This document shows positions 45,180-55,853 of a stretch of 64,000 bases of DNA, in pieces (within the stretch, counting starts at the first letter, position 1; each line of letters begins with the position of its first letter). Both the position numbers and the translations under genes were made by a program. Origin of the DNA: Craterostigma plantagineum (Eukaryota; Streptophyta; Magnoliopsida; Lamiales; Linderniaceae); the NCBI GenBank assembly GCA_027422505.1, contig JAPQWV010001591.1, forward strand, positions 17,001-81,000, written 5' to 3'. Below the pieces are notes generated by a model that saw nothing but the letters and a program-made list of their open reading frames with translations, ran no database searches and was not told where the DNA came from.

Positions 45180-45850
45180 TGAGGCAGCTAGCTTTGGGCA
45201 ATCGCGCTTCCAATGGCCAAGGTCATTGCAGTGAAGGCATTTGTCCGTCGGCTTGGCGCCTTTTTACACGTTCTTCTTGGCCTTACATTTCGAAATTCGT
45301 CCTTTGGGCTTAGTGGGCTTGTCTGACTTTTTCTTTCTACTCGACCTTCGAGTCTTAGCATTCATGAAAAGAACAACTTCTTTTTCTTTCACCGTCTTCA
45401 TCTGAGTTTGCACCGCCGACAACTGGTTCATCAACCCAGTCAACGTCATCTCGGCCTTGTTCATATTAAAGTTCACAATGAATGAATTGAAGGAAGGTGG
45501 GAGCGACTGAACTATCAGATCATTTTGGAGCTCATTATCCATGATAAAGTCCAGTGCCTCGAGTCTTTCCATCCAATCGATCATCTTGAGCACATGCTCT
45601 CCAACGTCACTACCCTCAGCCGTTTTGCAATGAAATAGTTGCTCCGTAAGGGAATAGCGAGCACTCTTGGAATGTTCGCCAAAAAGCTCCTTCAAATGAA
45701 GCAAAATGGCGCCCACTTTCATTTCCGAGTGAGTGCGCTGCAACTCATTGCTCATGGAAAGAAGTATATAGCCCTTGACCTTTGGCTCGTCAATCTGCCA
45801 CTTGGCGTACGCATCCCGGTCTTCATCACTCACATCAGTCCCATATCGGG
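45180..45850 (-). pseudogene. Copia Gag, C-terminal part, split by a gypsy insertion
   Basis: It includes DEDRDAYAKWQIDEPKVKGY, ELFGEHSKSARYSLTEQLFH, LPPSFNSFIVNFNMNKAEMT and a Lys-rich tail, then an in-frame TAA at 45264-45266 (expected CAA) and a CCHC zinc knuckle CLHCNDLGHWKRDC (about 45241-45200). The N-terminus continues at 55767-55853. About 20 residues between the two parts are not accounted for. Confidence 0.9.
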
Positions 45851-46839
45851 TGTCACTGTAGCATCGGTCCCTACCGGGACCAGTGGAGTTGGGCCCACCA
45901 CACTCCGACTGATAATCTGGACCCACTGTATCACCGAAATACTTTACAGAAATCATCTAAATTTCGATCGAAACTCCAAAATTGATATTTCATGCTTAAC
46001 TTCTTCAGAGTATGAGATTACGATAGCATATATAAGATCATTAGTAAAAGAATTACTCCTACTAGCTTGTGCTCTATAAAACATGATATTAGTACTTATT
46101 ATGCTAAATCATGAATTTAAATATACCAACTATGATAAAAATTCATACCTCTCCTAGCTTTCTTCGATCGGTTCTTAGTTCTTTCTTGTTCTGAGTTCTC
46201 GAGGGTTTACGTATGGTTTGTTTGATGAAATGAAACTTTTCCTTCCTTTCTAAAGTTGGCGTGTACAAAGAAATAAATGACATCGACATCTAGTAAGTTG
46301 TTACCTAGGTTCATGAAAATATCTATTGTTACTTTAGTTTTCTTTCTAACTAAGTAATCGATACCCATCTCAATCACTATCTTCTTTTGGAATCCTTCGA
46401 CATCCCTTGATCTCGAGTTTTAAGGATCTCGAGCTTCAAGGATTTCGAGATCCAAAGATCTCGATATCTGTTGTTTCAAAATTGCTCTCTTTATCTCATA
46501 TGGAACCCCTTTCACAAACTCATATTGTCTTAATTTCGATTCCTACCCATGTAATGTTAATTACTTTTCTAAATTAGAATCCTTCATAGTACGTAACAAA
46601 TTCATCATTTAAAATTTTCTAAATCCTATGTTCATCACTTAAGTCATAATTCGTAACACACATAAGAATTATAAATCACATAGCAGGAAATCATATGAAC
46701 ACATAAGTCATTTAAGAACATAAAAGCATGAAAGCATCGTATCACCCAAAGTCCTAATCTCTTTCTTTATTTAATTCAACGAAATTCTTAATTTACTGCT
46801 AATTAAGTCGTAAATCCCGTAATTAAAATTTACGGGTAT
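45851..46839 (-). mobile_element. 3' LTR of the nested gypsy element
   Basis: It aligns with 54771-55766. Its outer terminal bases are lost at the right (reads GGGTATCC instead of GGGTATTACA). A purine tract (minus strand TTTAGGGGGAGG, about 46839-46850) follows. It contains a cluster of GATCTCGAG / GATTTCGAGATC motifs at 46423-46470. Confidence 0.88.
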
Positions 46840-47239
46840 CCTCCCCCTAAAAAGAATTTCGCCCCCGAAATTCCGTCGGTTGGAACAATTTGGGGTAACG
46901 ATTGGTAGGGAGTTGAAATGCCTTGGTTAGGTGATAGAATTTCAACCTAGGAAGTTATCAAGGAATCTCAAATAATTTTTGAGGATAGAAAGGAATGGGA
47001 TCCTGATGAAGTGGATATGAAGATTGTTCTAGTTAGTGGAACTCGTATTACCTCGAAGAGCTAAGAAGAATTCCTATGATTATAACTTAGGCAGAGATCA
47101 AAGATCCTAAGATCCTAATTTTTCTTCCTAGGTAATTAAGGTACGGCTTCTATTTTGGAAGTCTATCTGCTACGATTACGATTCAGGGCGATACCCAAAT
47201 TTGTATCAACCAAGTCGGCTGAAAGAAATCTCGAGTCTT

Positions 47240-47340
47240 ACCACGTAAGTGGGAGATATCAAAGAAAGTGTGGAACCTAAGTCCACTAGAATGCATGTTG
47301 AGGCTTAATAGATTAGAAGGCTACCTTCCATCTCGGATGG
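47240..47340 (-). pseudogene. Gypsy protease fragment
   Basis: On the minus strand, after a stop near 47334, the reading ACTCILVDLGSTLSLISPTY-like resembles the start of gypsy protease (usual VDPGSTHSFIS). The sequence degrades after about 17 more residues and no RT follows. Confidence 0.6.
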
Positions 47341-47415
47341 GTTGTTTTCAGCTTCTTCCGCTGTAAACATATATACCCGAGCAGGTACCTTCTGTGGTCT
47401 AGTCGGATTTGCTGT

Positions 47416-47703
47416 CTAATTTCCCGATGCATTCTCCGGGCAGGCTACAGAATAGTGTCCTGTTTTGCCACATTTATAGCAAGTAGCATTGTGTGAGAAG
47501 CAGACGCCCGGATGACGTCGTGCACATTTTGGGCATATGGGTACATTTGGTTGGGGTTTCCCTTGATTCAGATTAGTTTGCTGAAGTGGTTCAGGGCGGT
47601 TTTGGAAATTGGGTTTCGCATTCTTTGGAATGAACTGTTTCTTCGGGTTAGCTCCGTCCCATTTGGTTCCTTGTTCGAACTTCCTCTTAACTTCTTGGGC
47701 TCG
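47416..47703 (-). pseudogene. Gypsy Gag, C-terminal part with zinc knuckle
   Basis: Minus-strand RAQEVKRKFEQGTKWDGANP, then Gln/Asn/Pro-rich linker, CPKCARRHPGVC and the CCHC knuckle CYKCGKTGHYSVAC, with a TAG/TAA-type stop at 47416. It is continuous with 53935-54640 once the nested copia element and one TACAA are removed. Confidence 0.92.
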
Positions 47704-47708
47704 TACAA

Positions 47709-48068
47709 TGTTAGGACCCCAATTATCCAACCTAGATCGAATTATGAAGAACTGAATAGTAAATCTGAAGAATTCGAATACTTACGATTGAGATTTACCT
47801 ACGTTGAAGGTTGAGAGAGAAATAACTTGTCGAACAAGCAAGGTGGCGAATTTTTCTCTCTAAAAATTCTCGATTCTATTTTCGATATGATTTTCCTTGC
47901 TACAACGCACTCCTAATTTCTTAGGAGTTCACTTATATATATCACCTCGTGGTATATTTACACAAGTAGTCCTACAAAATGACAAATTACAATTTAGCCC
48001 AAAACTACTAACTTGCATACCAAGACACGATAACCATATTAATTGAATACAACAAAACAGTTCCAACG
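47709..48068 (-). mobile_element. 3' LTR of the nested non-autonomous copia element
   Basis: 360 bp, paired with 53575-53929. By eye about 16 substitutions and two small indels separate the two. Terminal CA has mutated to CG on the right edge (CCAACG). The PPT (minus strand AAAGGGGGAGAT, 48069-48080) is next to it. TSD TACAA is at 47704-47708. Confidence 0.95.
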
Positions 48069-48080
48069 ATCTCCCCCTTT

Positions 48081-50010
48081 GTATTCAATTTCCAATATAG
48101 CGCGGGTTATCTTCGTCTTGCAAATGAAAGAGTCCTCGAGTCCTTGAAATCTCCTTTTTAGAAAATCTTCAAGCTCACCTGGTCTTCTAGGCATCGGCTT
48201 TTTCTTCGATTTTGAAGTTCTACACCTAAATGCCGTAAGATGTACGAAGTTCTTGCCAGATTTAGAAAGTCCACGTTCCATTTCTCCTGTTGAAAGCACA
48301 CGAAACCGAAACTCCCCCTATTTGAGTCAACCTTGTGTTGAGATCGGGCGTCCGATGTGAGGTTTGGAGAGGTGAACACGGTTGGCAACTTCGATCATTG
48401 ATGTAGTGGACAAGGTTGGCAACTTCGGTCCTTGATGCAGTGGACATAGTTGGCAACTTCAGTCATTGATGATGCTTGAGTCATGTGTCATTCGGTCCTC
48501 AGTCCGTGCTTCTTCTTCCGGAAGCAAGGGGCATGAGAGAGTCGAGGAGAGGGCTCGGGGTTTAGCCATCTTCTTCGTTTTGCCACATTCGTCTTCTCCG
48601 AATGGAAGTTATCTGGTTCGGCCTCGAATAAGCGTCTCTAGTTCCGGAAGAAGGTACGCCGTCTCTTTCTTTGATTGTTTTTTTTAAGTTGTACCGAGCT
48701 TCCTTTGAATGTGGAGTTGTGAGAGAGTCCGGTTTCAGAGTGGTACGCGCGGCGAATTTAGTGGGTGGACCGACCGATTGTGTATGCATAACCCCTTCTC
48801 CCCCTCATGGCGAATCGTGTTAACGATTTCGGCATGTTAATTAGGAGGTAGAAAAAGACATACAAAAAGGTCGGTGTGGGTAATAACCGGACGGAGCCAC
48901 AAAGGCAATCCATCGAAATGAGTACCGGGGCCGCATAGGCGTTCCGTTGACATCAACTAGGAGCAAAGCTAGTAGAAGATGGCCGAAACCGTTGTCGCTT
49001 TGATGTTGCAACGGCCGGACTTCCTTCCGATCCTAGAAGCATGTCTTTAAAAGAACATGTCTACGAAAGTTTCTAACATAATCACAAAGATTAGGTGTAT
49101 TAAAAAGTGTATGTGTCCTAAAAGTTTGAAAATTTTGGGAAGTGAGGACACACTAGACACGAGTGATCAATAAAAGCATGGTACGGGGCGGAATACCACT
49201 TAGTTCAATATCTCCCGTTTTCGAGTGAAACGGTGATAGCATATGTGGCTCCCCGTGATTTATGAAGCACCTATCTTTTGAGAGATAGACGAGTGGGTAA
49301 GGCTCGGTTGTTCATGCACCGTTGGACCTAATGCAACGACTTCTACCTGGGAGCTAATTAAATTAGCACCTGTACCTATGGGGATTGGTCCGAAAATTAT
49401 GTGAGATAAGGGAGTGATGTATCTTCAAAGACTTCCTACGCATCATCGAAATAATCTTGCTTGGTCTCAAATGCTCCAACGCGTTCCGAAGTTAGGATCA
49501 AGTCGGATTAGATTGAACCATAGGAACATGAAATCTGTGCTTCCGGGGTACGTGAGAAGTGTTTCTCTAGTTGAATTAGCAAGCCGGAGCCGGTCGATGA
49601 ACATACGGAGCATTTGATCTTCACTTAGATCGTCACCATCGTCTTTGGAAAATTGTCCGTTTGGAAGCTCGAGATTCTTCGTGGTACGTCCATCTTTGGA
49701 TATGGGAGAATAAATCCGGGAAGCATATCGAAAAAGGAAATATACTTTTTTTCTTTTTGTTCCTTTTCTCTTTCTTTTTTTTTTCTCTTTTGTTTTTCAA
49801 TCACAATCAACAGATAGTAAAAATCAAAGATTGGTCTCACAAAATAACTTTGTAGCTACACAATCTAGAGAAAACAACAATATGAAAGCATATAAATAGT
49901 CCGAGGCAATAATTTTTTTTTTCTTTTCCATTTTTTGTTTATCTCCTTTTTTTTTTTATCTCCCTTTTTTTTCTTTTTATATATCTCTTGTTTTTTTATA
50001 TATATCTCTT

Positions 50011-50055
<45 letters not shown>

Positions 50056-50780
50056 ATTATTAGTATAGTAGTATTATATTTATATCTCCCAAAAATATGC
50101 TTTGAAATAAAATCTCTCCCCCTAGAAATTTGCGTAGTTAGCTTGACGAATATTAAGAATCTCGTTCCCTTAAATCGCTCATTGTAAGTTTTCTCCCCCT
50201 CAAGAATTAAACAGTTGTGCTTCCTTAAAAAGATAAGGGTTGCTCCTCATTAAAATAACGAGTAGCTCCCCCTCAATTAAAGCTCATTTGAAAGTATTAA
50301 TCGAAAAATGATATTTATCGTTTCCGTTCGCAATATGCATTTGAAAATTTTAAAACCATTTAAAGCGATGAAATGCATATCGAAAATGTATCATTTGAAA
50401 ATTTTGAAAGAAAATAGTTACATATATATTTTTTTTCGACGAAACTCATATGCATGTGTAAGTTTGAAATATACCTCGTTGAAACTTAGTTGTAGTAGCT
50501 CAGGCCTCATCCCTTTGTCATGTACGTGGAGCCACTACGTCGAATTCCATACATGAGGGAAATCTGCAAAACTATCGGGACTTTGGGAGTGATTCGACAC
50601 AGATAAGGCATTTCCGCTCGGGTGAAAGTGTGTTTCGGAGAAGGTTTAAAAATTTTCTCCGAGGCCAAGCGCACAAGATGTTTCTTTGAATGAACCTTTA
50701 CCAGATATTGCATGTAGGAAAACGAGCATATAGAATTATAAGCATCTATACACATAAGTCGTATTTCCTATGGTTGGAAT
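48081..50780 (-). other. 3' half of the non-autonomous copia element, no recognised genes
   Basis: Low-complexity pyrimidine runs (49740-50000), (TA)n/(TG)n at 50010-50055, and several blocks ending CTCCCCCTC (50104-50275) that read as purine tracts on the sense strand. On the minus strand near 48505-48535 a segment matches CCCCTTGCTTCCGGAAGAAG at about 37022 in the copia Gag of 34894-37117, evidence of common origin. Confidence 0.55.
50010..50055. repeat. Compound (TA)n(TG)n microsatellite
   Basis: About 24 bp of TA followed by about 20 bp of TG. Confidence 0.95.
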
Positions 50781-52067
50781 TCACACCTTTCGCATTAGAA
50801 TGAAAAGAATTTCGAAAATTATTTTCAAGTCTAGGCTTTTTAAATAAAAAATTAGTAGAATCATTTGAAGCACACGATGAAGTTTGTGCGCTAGAGCTTG
50901 AGATATTTTCGTGAAAAATTTTCTTTTTGGGATCAGGAGAGGAAGGCTTTTGGTCTTTATCATTCCGTTTTGGAGCTTTACCGTTCCCCCATTTCCGTGG
51001 ACTTGTTCCTTAACTATAGAAAGTGTGGGACTTTTACTTTGAATTTCAACTTTGGTCAAAATTGAAGTAGAATTAGTAGAAGTCGTTTCGACGATAGGAA
51101 CGAGATCATCCGTTTGCGTCCCTTTATCGAGTTTTGACATGGAGGAAGCTTTGAGATTAGATATCTCTGTTAGAAGTGTATTCTTTTCTGCTTCAAAATT
51201 CTGTCGTTCCGTTTCTAATGTAGAATATAAATCCTCGATGTTCTTGAGAATAGAAGGTATGTCAACGGGAGAAGAATTTTCAGAATGACGAGATAGTACT
51301 TCCTTGGTCTTAGAAATCGCAAGAAGATTTTCTAATTGATTAATCTTAGAGTAGAGCTTCCCACGTTCTTCTCTTAAGAAAACATAGTTATTTTGAGCAG
51401 TGTTTTTCTCGGCTTGACAGACGTCTAGACTCTTTCTTAATTCACTAATCTTAGAATTAGATTTATCTATTTCGGCTTCTAAACTAGTGACCTTGTTGCT
51501 CTCAACTTCTAGTCTACACTTAAGGAGACTTTTCTCGTCTAAATTCCTAAGTAGACACTTATGGTTGTTGTCTAGCCTGTCCTCAAGTTCCTTCACTATA
51601 GAACTATGTTTCTCTAGTTGAATATGCTTAGTCTCACTAAAATTCGAGCTCTTAGTTAGTTCATCTATTTTCGCACTAGAGCTCCTAAGCTTATATTCGA
51701 GACTAGCTATTTCCTCCTCAGACTTAGATAACTTTTCTTCTAACTCTATTGTACTTTTCTGCTCATTTTTTATGTTAGCATACCTAATTTGTAAGGATTC
51801 TAACATGTTAAACAATGTAGAGTTAGGAATCACTGCCTCCTCAGAGGATGTGTTAGTTTCATCTTCGTGTGCCAAAGCCAAGTGCGTCTTTTGTTCGGAA
51901 TTTGTAGTCGCTTGCTTCTTTGAGCGTGACTTGGTCTTTGTGGACTTCTTTAACTCCTTCTCAATTAATCGTAGTTGACGCCCAAACTCCTTCAGTTGTT
52001 CATCAATGTCGGAGCTAAAGTCGTCGGAAGTAGTATCTTCATATCGAGTAATTGAGTAGGTGTCCAT
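50781..52067 (-). CDS. 428-aa coiled-coil protein of the non-autonomous copia element (Gag-like)
   Basis: An uninterrupted ORF begins MDTYSITRYEDTTSDDFSSD. Residues about 15-50 are basic and Lys-rich (KKSTKTKSRSKK). From about residue 85 to 310 it is almost wholly heptad-patterned coiled coil (IELEEKLSKSEEEIASLEYK, VTSLEAEIDKSNSKISELRK, LREERGKLYSKINQLENLLA). The stretch LYSTLETERQNFEAEKNTLL resembles the coil VHSTLERERKSFNKEGKKLL encoded on the minus strand at about 63575-63640 in the autonomous-type copia element, so I infer it derives from the C-terminal coil of that Gag. The last about 110 residues are less ordered. It starts with MD-Y like the Gag at 34894. No zinc knuckle or catalytic domain is present. 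Likely role: self-assembly or packaging together with a helper element (inference). Confidence 0.8.
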   Translation of the reverse strand: MDTYSITRYEDTTSDDFSSDIDEQLKEFGRQLRLIEKELKKSTKTKSRSKKQATTNSEQKTHLALAHEDETNTSSEEAVIPNSTLFNMLESLQIRYANIKNEQKSTIELEEKLSKSEEEIASLEYKLRSSSAKIDELTKSSNFSETKHIQLEKHSSIVKELEDRLDNNHKCLLRNLDEKSLLKCRLEVESNKVTSLEAEIDKSNSKISELRKSLDVCQAEKNTAQNNYVFLREERGKLYSKINQLENLLAISKTKEVLSRHSENSSPVDIPSILKNIEDLYSTLETERQNFEAEKNTLLTEISNLKASSMSKLDKGTQTDDLVPIVETTSTNSTSILTKVEIQSKSPTLSIVKEQVHGNGGTVKLQNGMIKTKSLPLLIPKRKFFTKISQALAHKLHRVLQMILLIFYLKSLDLKIIFEILFILMRKV

Positions 52068-53560
52068 TTTGGTTTTTAAATTTTTATTTATTTATTTTTA
52101 AAATTTTGTTGGATATTTGGATCGTAACGTGTTTTGTGATTTGGATTCTTATTTTATTATTATTTTTTTTAATACTGATTATATTTGGCTTTTACAAATT
52201 TCAGTTTCGAAAAGATTTTGGTTTTTAAAGTTTGATTTAAAACTTTTACAGTATATACCAAAAGCTTTTTCTAATAATGTGCCAATTTGAATGTTACTGT
52301 TTTCGATATGAATTTTTTTAATTGTCAATATAAGGCACTATTCTCGATCGAAAATTATTTGCCAATACAAGTTTTCGAATGATAAATTTTTCGCTTGAAA
52401 GTATAAAGCACAGTTTTCAAAATTATTTCTGGAAAAAAAAATTCGAATGTAATTTTGAAAAAGCAAATGTTTTTCGATGGCTATAAGAAAAAAACTTTCG
52501 ATGGCTTTTAAAGTTTTGCTTGAGGTAGTAAAATAATGATTAAGTGATGATGATGAAGTGACGTGCAGGTACAATGAGTATACAATGATTGTTATGCTTC
52601 ACAAATGCTACTAAGATTTTCGACGGTTCTCAAAACAATTGCACCGAGGTTTTCGCATTAATAATTCTCTGACAAAGTTTTCGATGCTTCTGTGTTACGG
52701 AGGAAATTAATTTCAAGAGCCAAGTCGCACTTTGACTTTTCAAAGTTTTTTTTTTTTTTTTTGATAGGGATGGTTTTCGATCATAAAAGACACGTGGAGC
52801 AGTTTCTCGATCGAATACTGTTTCGATGACTAGTACTGTTTCTATCGTGAATTTTTTTATCAATAGCTTTGAGCAATTTCTCGATCATTACTGTTCTCGA
52901 ATGATAACTACAGTAATATGCAAATAACGAGTTTAGCTATGCTCATCGAGAAACTTTAAGTGAAGCCTTTTACGAGAACTTGTAAAATATATAATTCAAT
53001 CGAACACAATTAAGAATGCATATTAATCACGGGTTATCGATAGAATAACAGTTTTAACACACAATCAAACCAGAAAACAGCAAAACATGATGAATTTTTC
53101 CAGAATTTTATAATTTCACGAAAACACGAAGAGCACTATCATAAATCCGACGAAAACAGTAAATTGATCTGTAAAAGTCCGGGTAATCGATCGAAATCAT
53201 GCAATTGTCAAGAACAAACACTTGATTCAGCGCAATCAAAGCAAAATCAGTCCATTTTTTGGCAAATCAGAATGAATACTTCGAAGAACAATTTCAATCC
53301 ATGCTTCAAAATTCGTGAAAATTAGTGGTTCGATCGAACGAAAACATGCTCAGATCAATTAAAAACATATAATCGAACCTTAGATAACAGCAAAACAAGC
53401 CGAATTATGGAAATACTGATCGAATTTCAGCTATGAACAGTCGCGCATGAATAGTGACTCGCGATGAACAGTAACCGCGATGAACAGTAACTCGCGAAAA
53501 AAATTTCAGAAATTTCAGATTCGAAATTCAGCAAAATTAATTCAAATCCTAACACGTTCA
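52068..53560 (-). other. Leader of the non-autonomous copia element with CTCGATCG motifs
   Basis: From the PBS to the ORF start there are repeated TTTCTCGATCG / TTTTCGAT motifs (52320-53360). Near the PBS, at about 53438-53485, there is a short tandem repeat of CGCGATGAACAGTAA (three to four units, the first ones degenerate). It parallels the leader at 33227-34893. Confidence 0.65.
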
Positions 53561-53572
53561 GCTCTGATACCA
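53561..53572 (-). other. Primer binding site, initiator-tRNA-Met type
   Basis: Minus strand TGGTATCAGAGC, two bases from the LTR edge at 53575. Confidence 0.95.
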
Positions 53573-53574
53573 AT

Positions 53575-53929
53575 TGTTAGGACCCCAATTATCCAACCTA
53601 GATCGAATATGAAGAATCGAATAGTTAATCTGAAGAATTCGAACACTTACGATTGAGATTTACCTACGTTGAAGGTTGAGAGAGAAATAACTTGTCGAAC
53701 AAGCAAGGTGCCGAATTTTTCTCTCTAAAAATTCTCGATTCTATTTTCGATCTGATTTTCCTTGCTACAACGCACTCCTTCTTAGGAGTTCACTTATATA
53801 TACCACCTCGTGGTATATTTACACAAGTAGTCCTACAATATGACAAATTACAGTTTAGCCCAAGACTACTAACTTGCATAGCAAGACACGATAATCATAT
53901 TAATTGAATACAATAAAATAGTTCCAACA
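53575..53929 (-). mobile_element. 5' LTR of the non-autonomous copia element
   Basis: 355 bp, intact TG..CA ends, paired with 47709-48068 and next to the PBS. TSD TACAA is at 53930-53934. Confidence 0.95.
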
Positions 53930-53934
53930 TACAA

Positions 53935-54640
53935 TTCGGATTTCGGCTTGTTCAGCCATCAGAGCTCGTTCCGCCATTTGGGCATAAGTAACCCCTTGGA
54001 ATCCAGCCATGCCAACGTCGCGATAGAGTTCTGGCTTTAAGCCTTCCTTAAATTGCTCGATCTTCAGCGCATCCGTACTCACCATGTGGGTTGTAAATCG
54101 AGACAACTGTTCGAACTTTCGGATACTCCGCCACCGTCATTGCTCCTTGGCGAAGATTGATGAACTCGTTCATCCTCTGGGCACGGACGGGAGCAGTGGG
54201 CACGGACGGGAGCAGTGAAATACTTATTTCGGGAAAGTTCTTTGAAACGTTCCCAGGTCATTGTCAAGGGATCTTCGAGACCAGTGACCTGCGCTTCCCA
54301 CCAGTGACCTGCCCTTCCCCTTAATAGGTAGCTAGCGCACAACACCTTTTCTGTTTCAGGGGTACGGCTACGATGGAACATAGTTTCTAGGGTTCAGAGC
54401 CACCCTCAGCCGAGGTTGGGTCAACAACATCTTCAAATGTTGGGGGTGAAGTTTACGAAATCTTTTCACGATCATTTCGATTCTGTCGGCCTGAGGGGGT
54501 CCATTGCTTGATTGACCGCCAGCGTTTTGTTGCTGGATCAGTTGCTGAATTTGGGCAGATTGTTGGCAGACTAGTTCCGCGAGCTGAAGGATAGTCGCAT
54601 CCCGACTATCAGTAGGGGCTGCGGGCTCTTTGTTCTTCTA
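53935..54640 (-). pseudogene. Gypsy Gag, N-terminal and capsid part
   Basis: Minus strand: WWEAQVTGLEDPLTMTWERF, FKELSRNKYFTAPVRAH, then after a frame change FTTHMVSTDALKIEQFKEGL and PELYRDVGMAGFQGVTYAQM, ending at the copia insertion site. Two tiny tandem duplications disrupt it: CACGGACGGGAGCAGTGGG at 54179-54216 and ACCAGTGACCTGC at about 54281-54313. The protein closely resembles the Gag at 20256-21335. Confidence 0.88.
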
Positions 54641-54770
54641 TCCTAATGTTTTAAGGTCAATAAATTATGTAATATCAGAAATTCATAACAACATAAAACT
54701 TACGAGCAAGGCCGCTTCCGAGCTTTTGAGTTGTGAACATGACAGTCTGCAGAACCTATATCCTACCGGG
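54641..54770 (-). other. Gypsy leader between 5' LTR and gag
   Basis: It aligns in part with 21650-21740 of the gag-only gypsy element (GAGCAAGGCCGCTTCCGAGC, AGTCTGCAGAACCT). The sequence where that element has its tRNA-iMet site is replaced here by TATATCCTACCGGG. Confidence 0.5.
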
Positions 54771-55766
54771 TGTCACTGTATCATCGATCCCTACCGGGAC
54801 CAGTGGGGTTGGGCCCACCACACTCCCACTGATAGTCTGGGCCCACTGTACCACCGTAATACTTTACAGAAATCATCTAAATTTCGATCGAAACCCCAAA
54901 ATTGATATTTCATGCTTAACTTCTTCAGAGTATGAGATTACGATAGCATATATAAGATCATTAGTAAAATAATTACTCCTACTAGCTTGTGCTCTATAAA
55001 ACGTGATATTAGTACTTATTATGCTAAATCATGAATTTAAATATACAAACTATGATAAAAATTCATACCTCTCGTAGCTTTCTTCGAGCGGTTCTTAGTT
55101 ATTTCTTGTTCTGAGTTCTCGAGGGTTTACGTATGGTTTGTTTGATGAAATGAAACTTTTCCTTCCTTTCTAAAGTTGTCGTGTACAAAGAAATAAATGA
55201 CATCGACATTAGTAAGTTCTTACCTAGGTTCATGAAAATATCTATTTTACTTTAGTTTTCTTTCTAACTAAGTAATCGATACCCATCTCAATCATTATCT
55301 TCTTTTGGAATCCTTCGACATCCCTTGATCTCGAGTTTTAAGGATCTCGAGCTTCAAGGATTTCGAGATCCAAAGATCTCGATATCTATTGTTTCAAAAT
55401 TGCTCTCTTTATCTCATATGGAACCCTAATGTTTCACAAACTCCTCTTGTCTTAATTTCGATTCCTACCCATGTAAATGTTAATTACTTTTCTAAATTAG
55501 AATCCTTCATAGTACGTTATTAATTCATCATTAAAAATTTTCTAAATCCTACGTTCATCACTTAAGTCATAATTCATAACACACATAAGAATTATAAATC
55601 ACATAGCATGAAATCATATAAACATATAAGTCATTTAAGAACATAAAAGCATGAAAGCATTGTTTCACCCAAAGTCCTAATCTCTATCTTTATTTAATTC
55701 AACGAAATTCTTAATTTACTACTAATTAAGTCGTAAATCCCGTAATTAAAATTTACGGGTATTACA
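54771..55766 (-). mobile_element. 5' LTR of the nested gypsy element
   Basis: Minus strand begins TGTAATACCCGTAAATTTTA and ends near GATACAGTGACA. It aligns over its length with 45851-46839. Confidence 0.9.
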
Positions 55767-55853
55767 GACTATCCTCAGGTAACGGAGCCAGTCCACGTAG
55801 TTTGGTCCAACCAAACAATTTCTCTCAAGCAGCATAGTAATAATGTTCGTCAT
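55767..55853 (-). pseudogene. Copia Gag N-terminus
   Basis: The minus-strand ATG at 55853 starts MTNIITMLLERNCLVGPNYV followed by DWLRYLRIV, the standard N-terminus of this Gag, and is cut at 55767 by the gypsy LTR. The matching remainder is at 45850-45180. Confidence 0.9.

Larger units (their letters stand above)
47709..53929 (-). mobile_element. Non-autonomous copia-type element, 6.2 kb, in gypsy gag (TSD TACAA)
   Basis: Two LTRs of about 355 bp (TGTTAGGACCCC..GTTCCAACA in plus orientation), tRNA-iMet PBS (53561-53572), PPT (48069-48080) and a perfect 5-bp target repeat TACAA (47704-47708, 53930-53934). Inside are a motif-rich leader, one 428-aa coiled-coil ORF and about 2.7 kb without recognisable domains. 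There is no protease, integrase, RT or RNase H. Confidence 0.95.
45851..55766 (-). mobile_element. Gypsy element nested in copia gag, itself carrying a nested copia element
   Basis: LTRs are 45851-46839 and 54771-55766 (about 990 bp each). Internally there are only gag and a short protease start. No matching 5-bp TSD is seen (TCGGG left, GACTA right), and the position normally holding the PBS next to 54771 does not match tRNA-iMet, so ends may have been altered after insertion. Insertion into copia gag is certain because the gag reading is found on both sides. Confidence 0.85.

Noticed and set aside
49414..49617. 67-aa plus-strand ORF in the non-autonomous copia element
   Set aside because: Antisense to the element, no domain, not repeated in related elements in this window.
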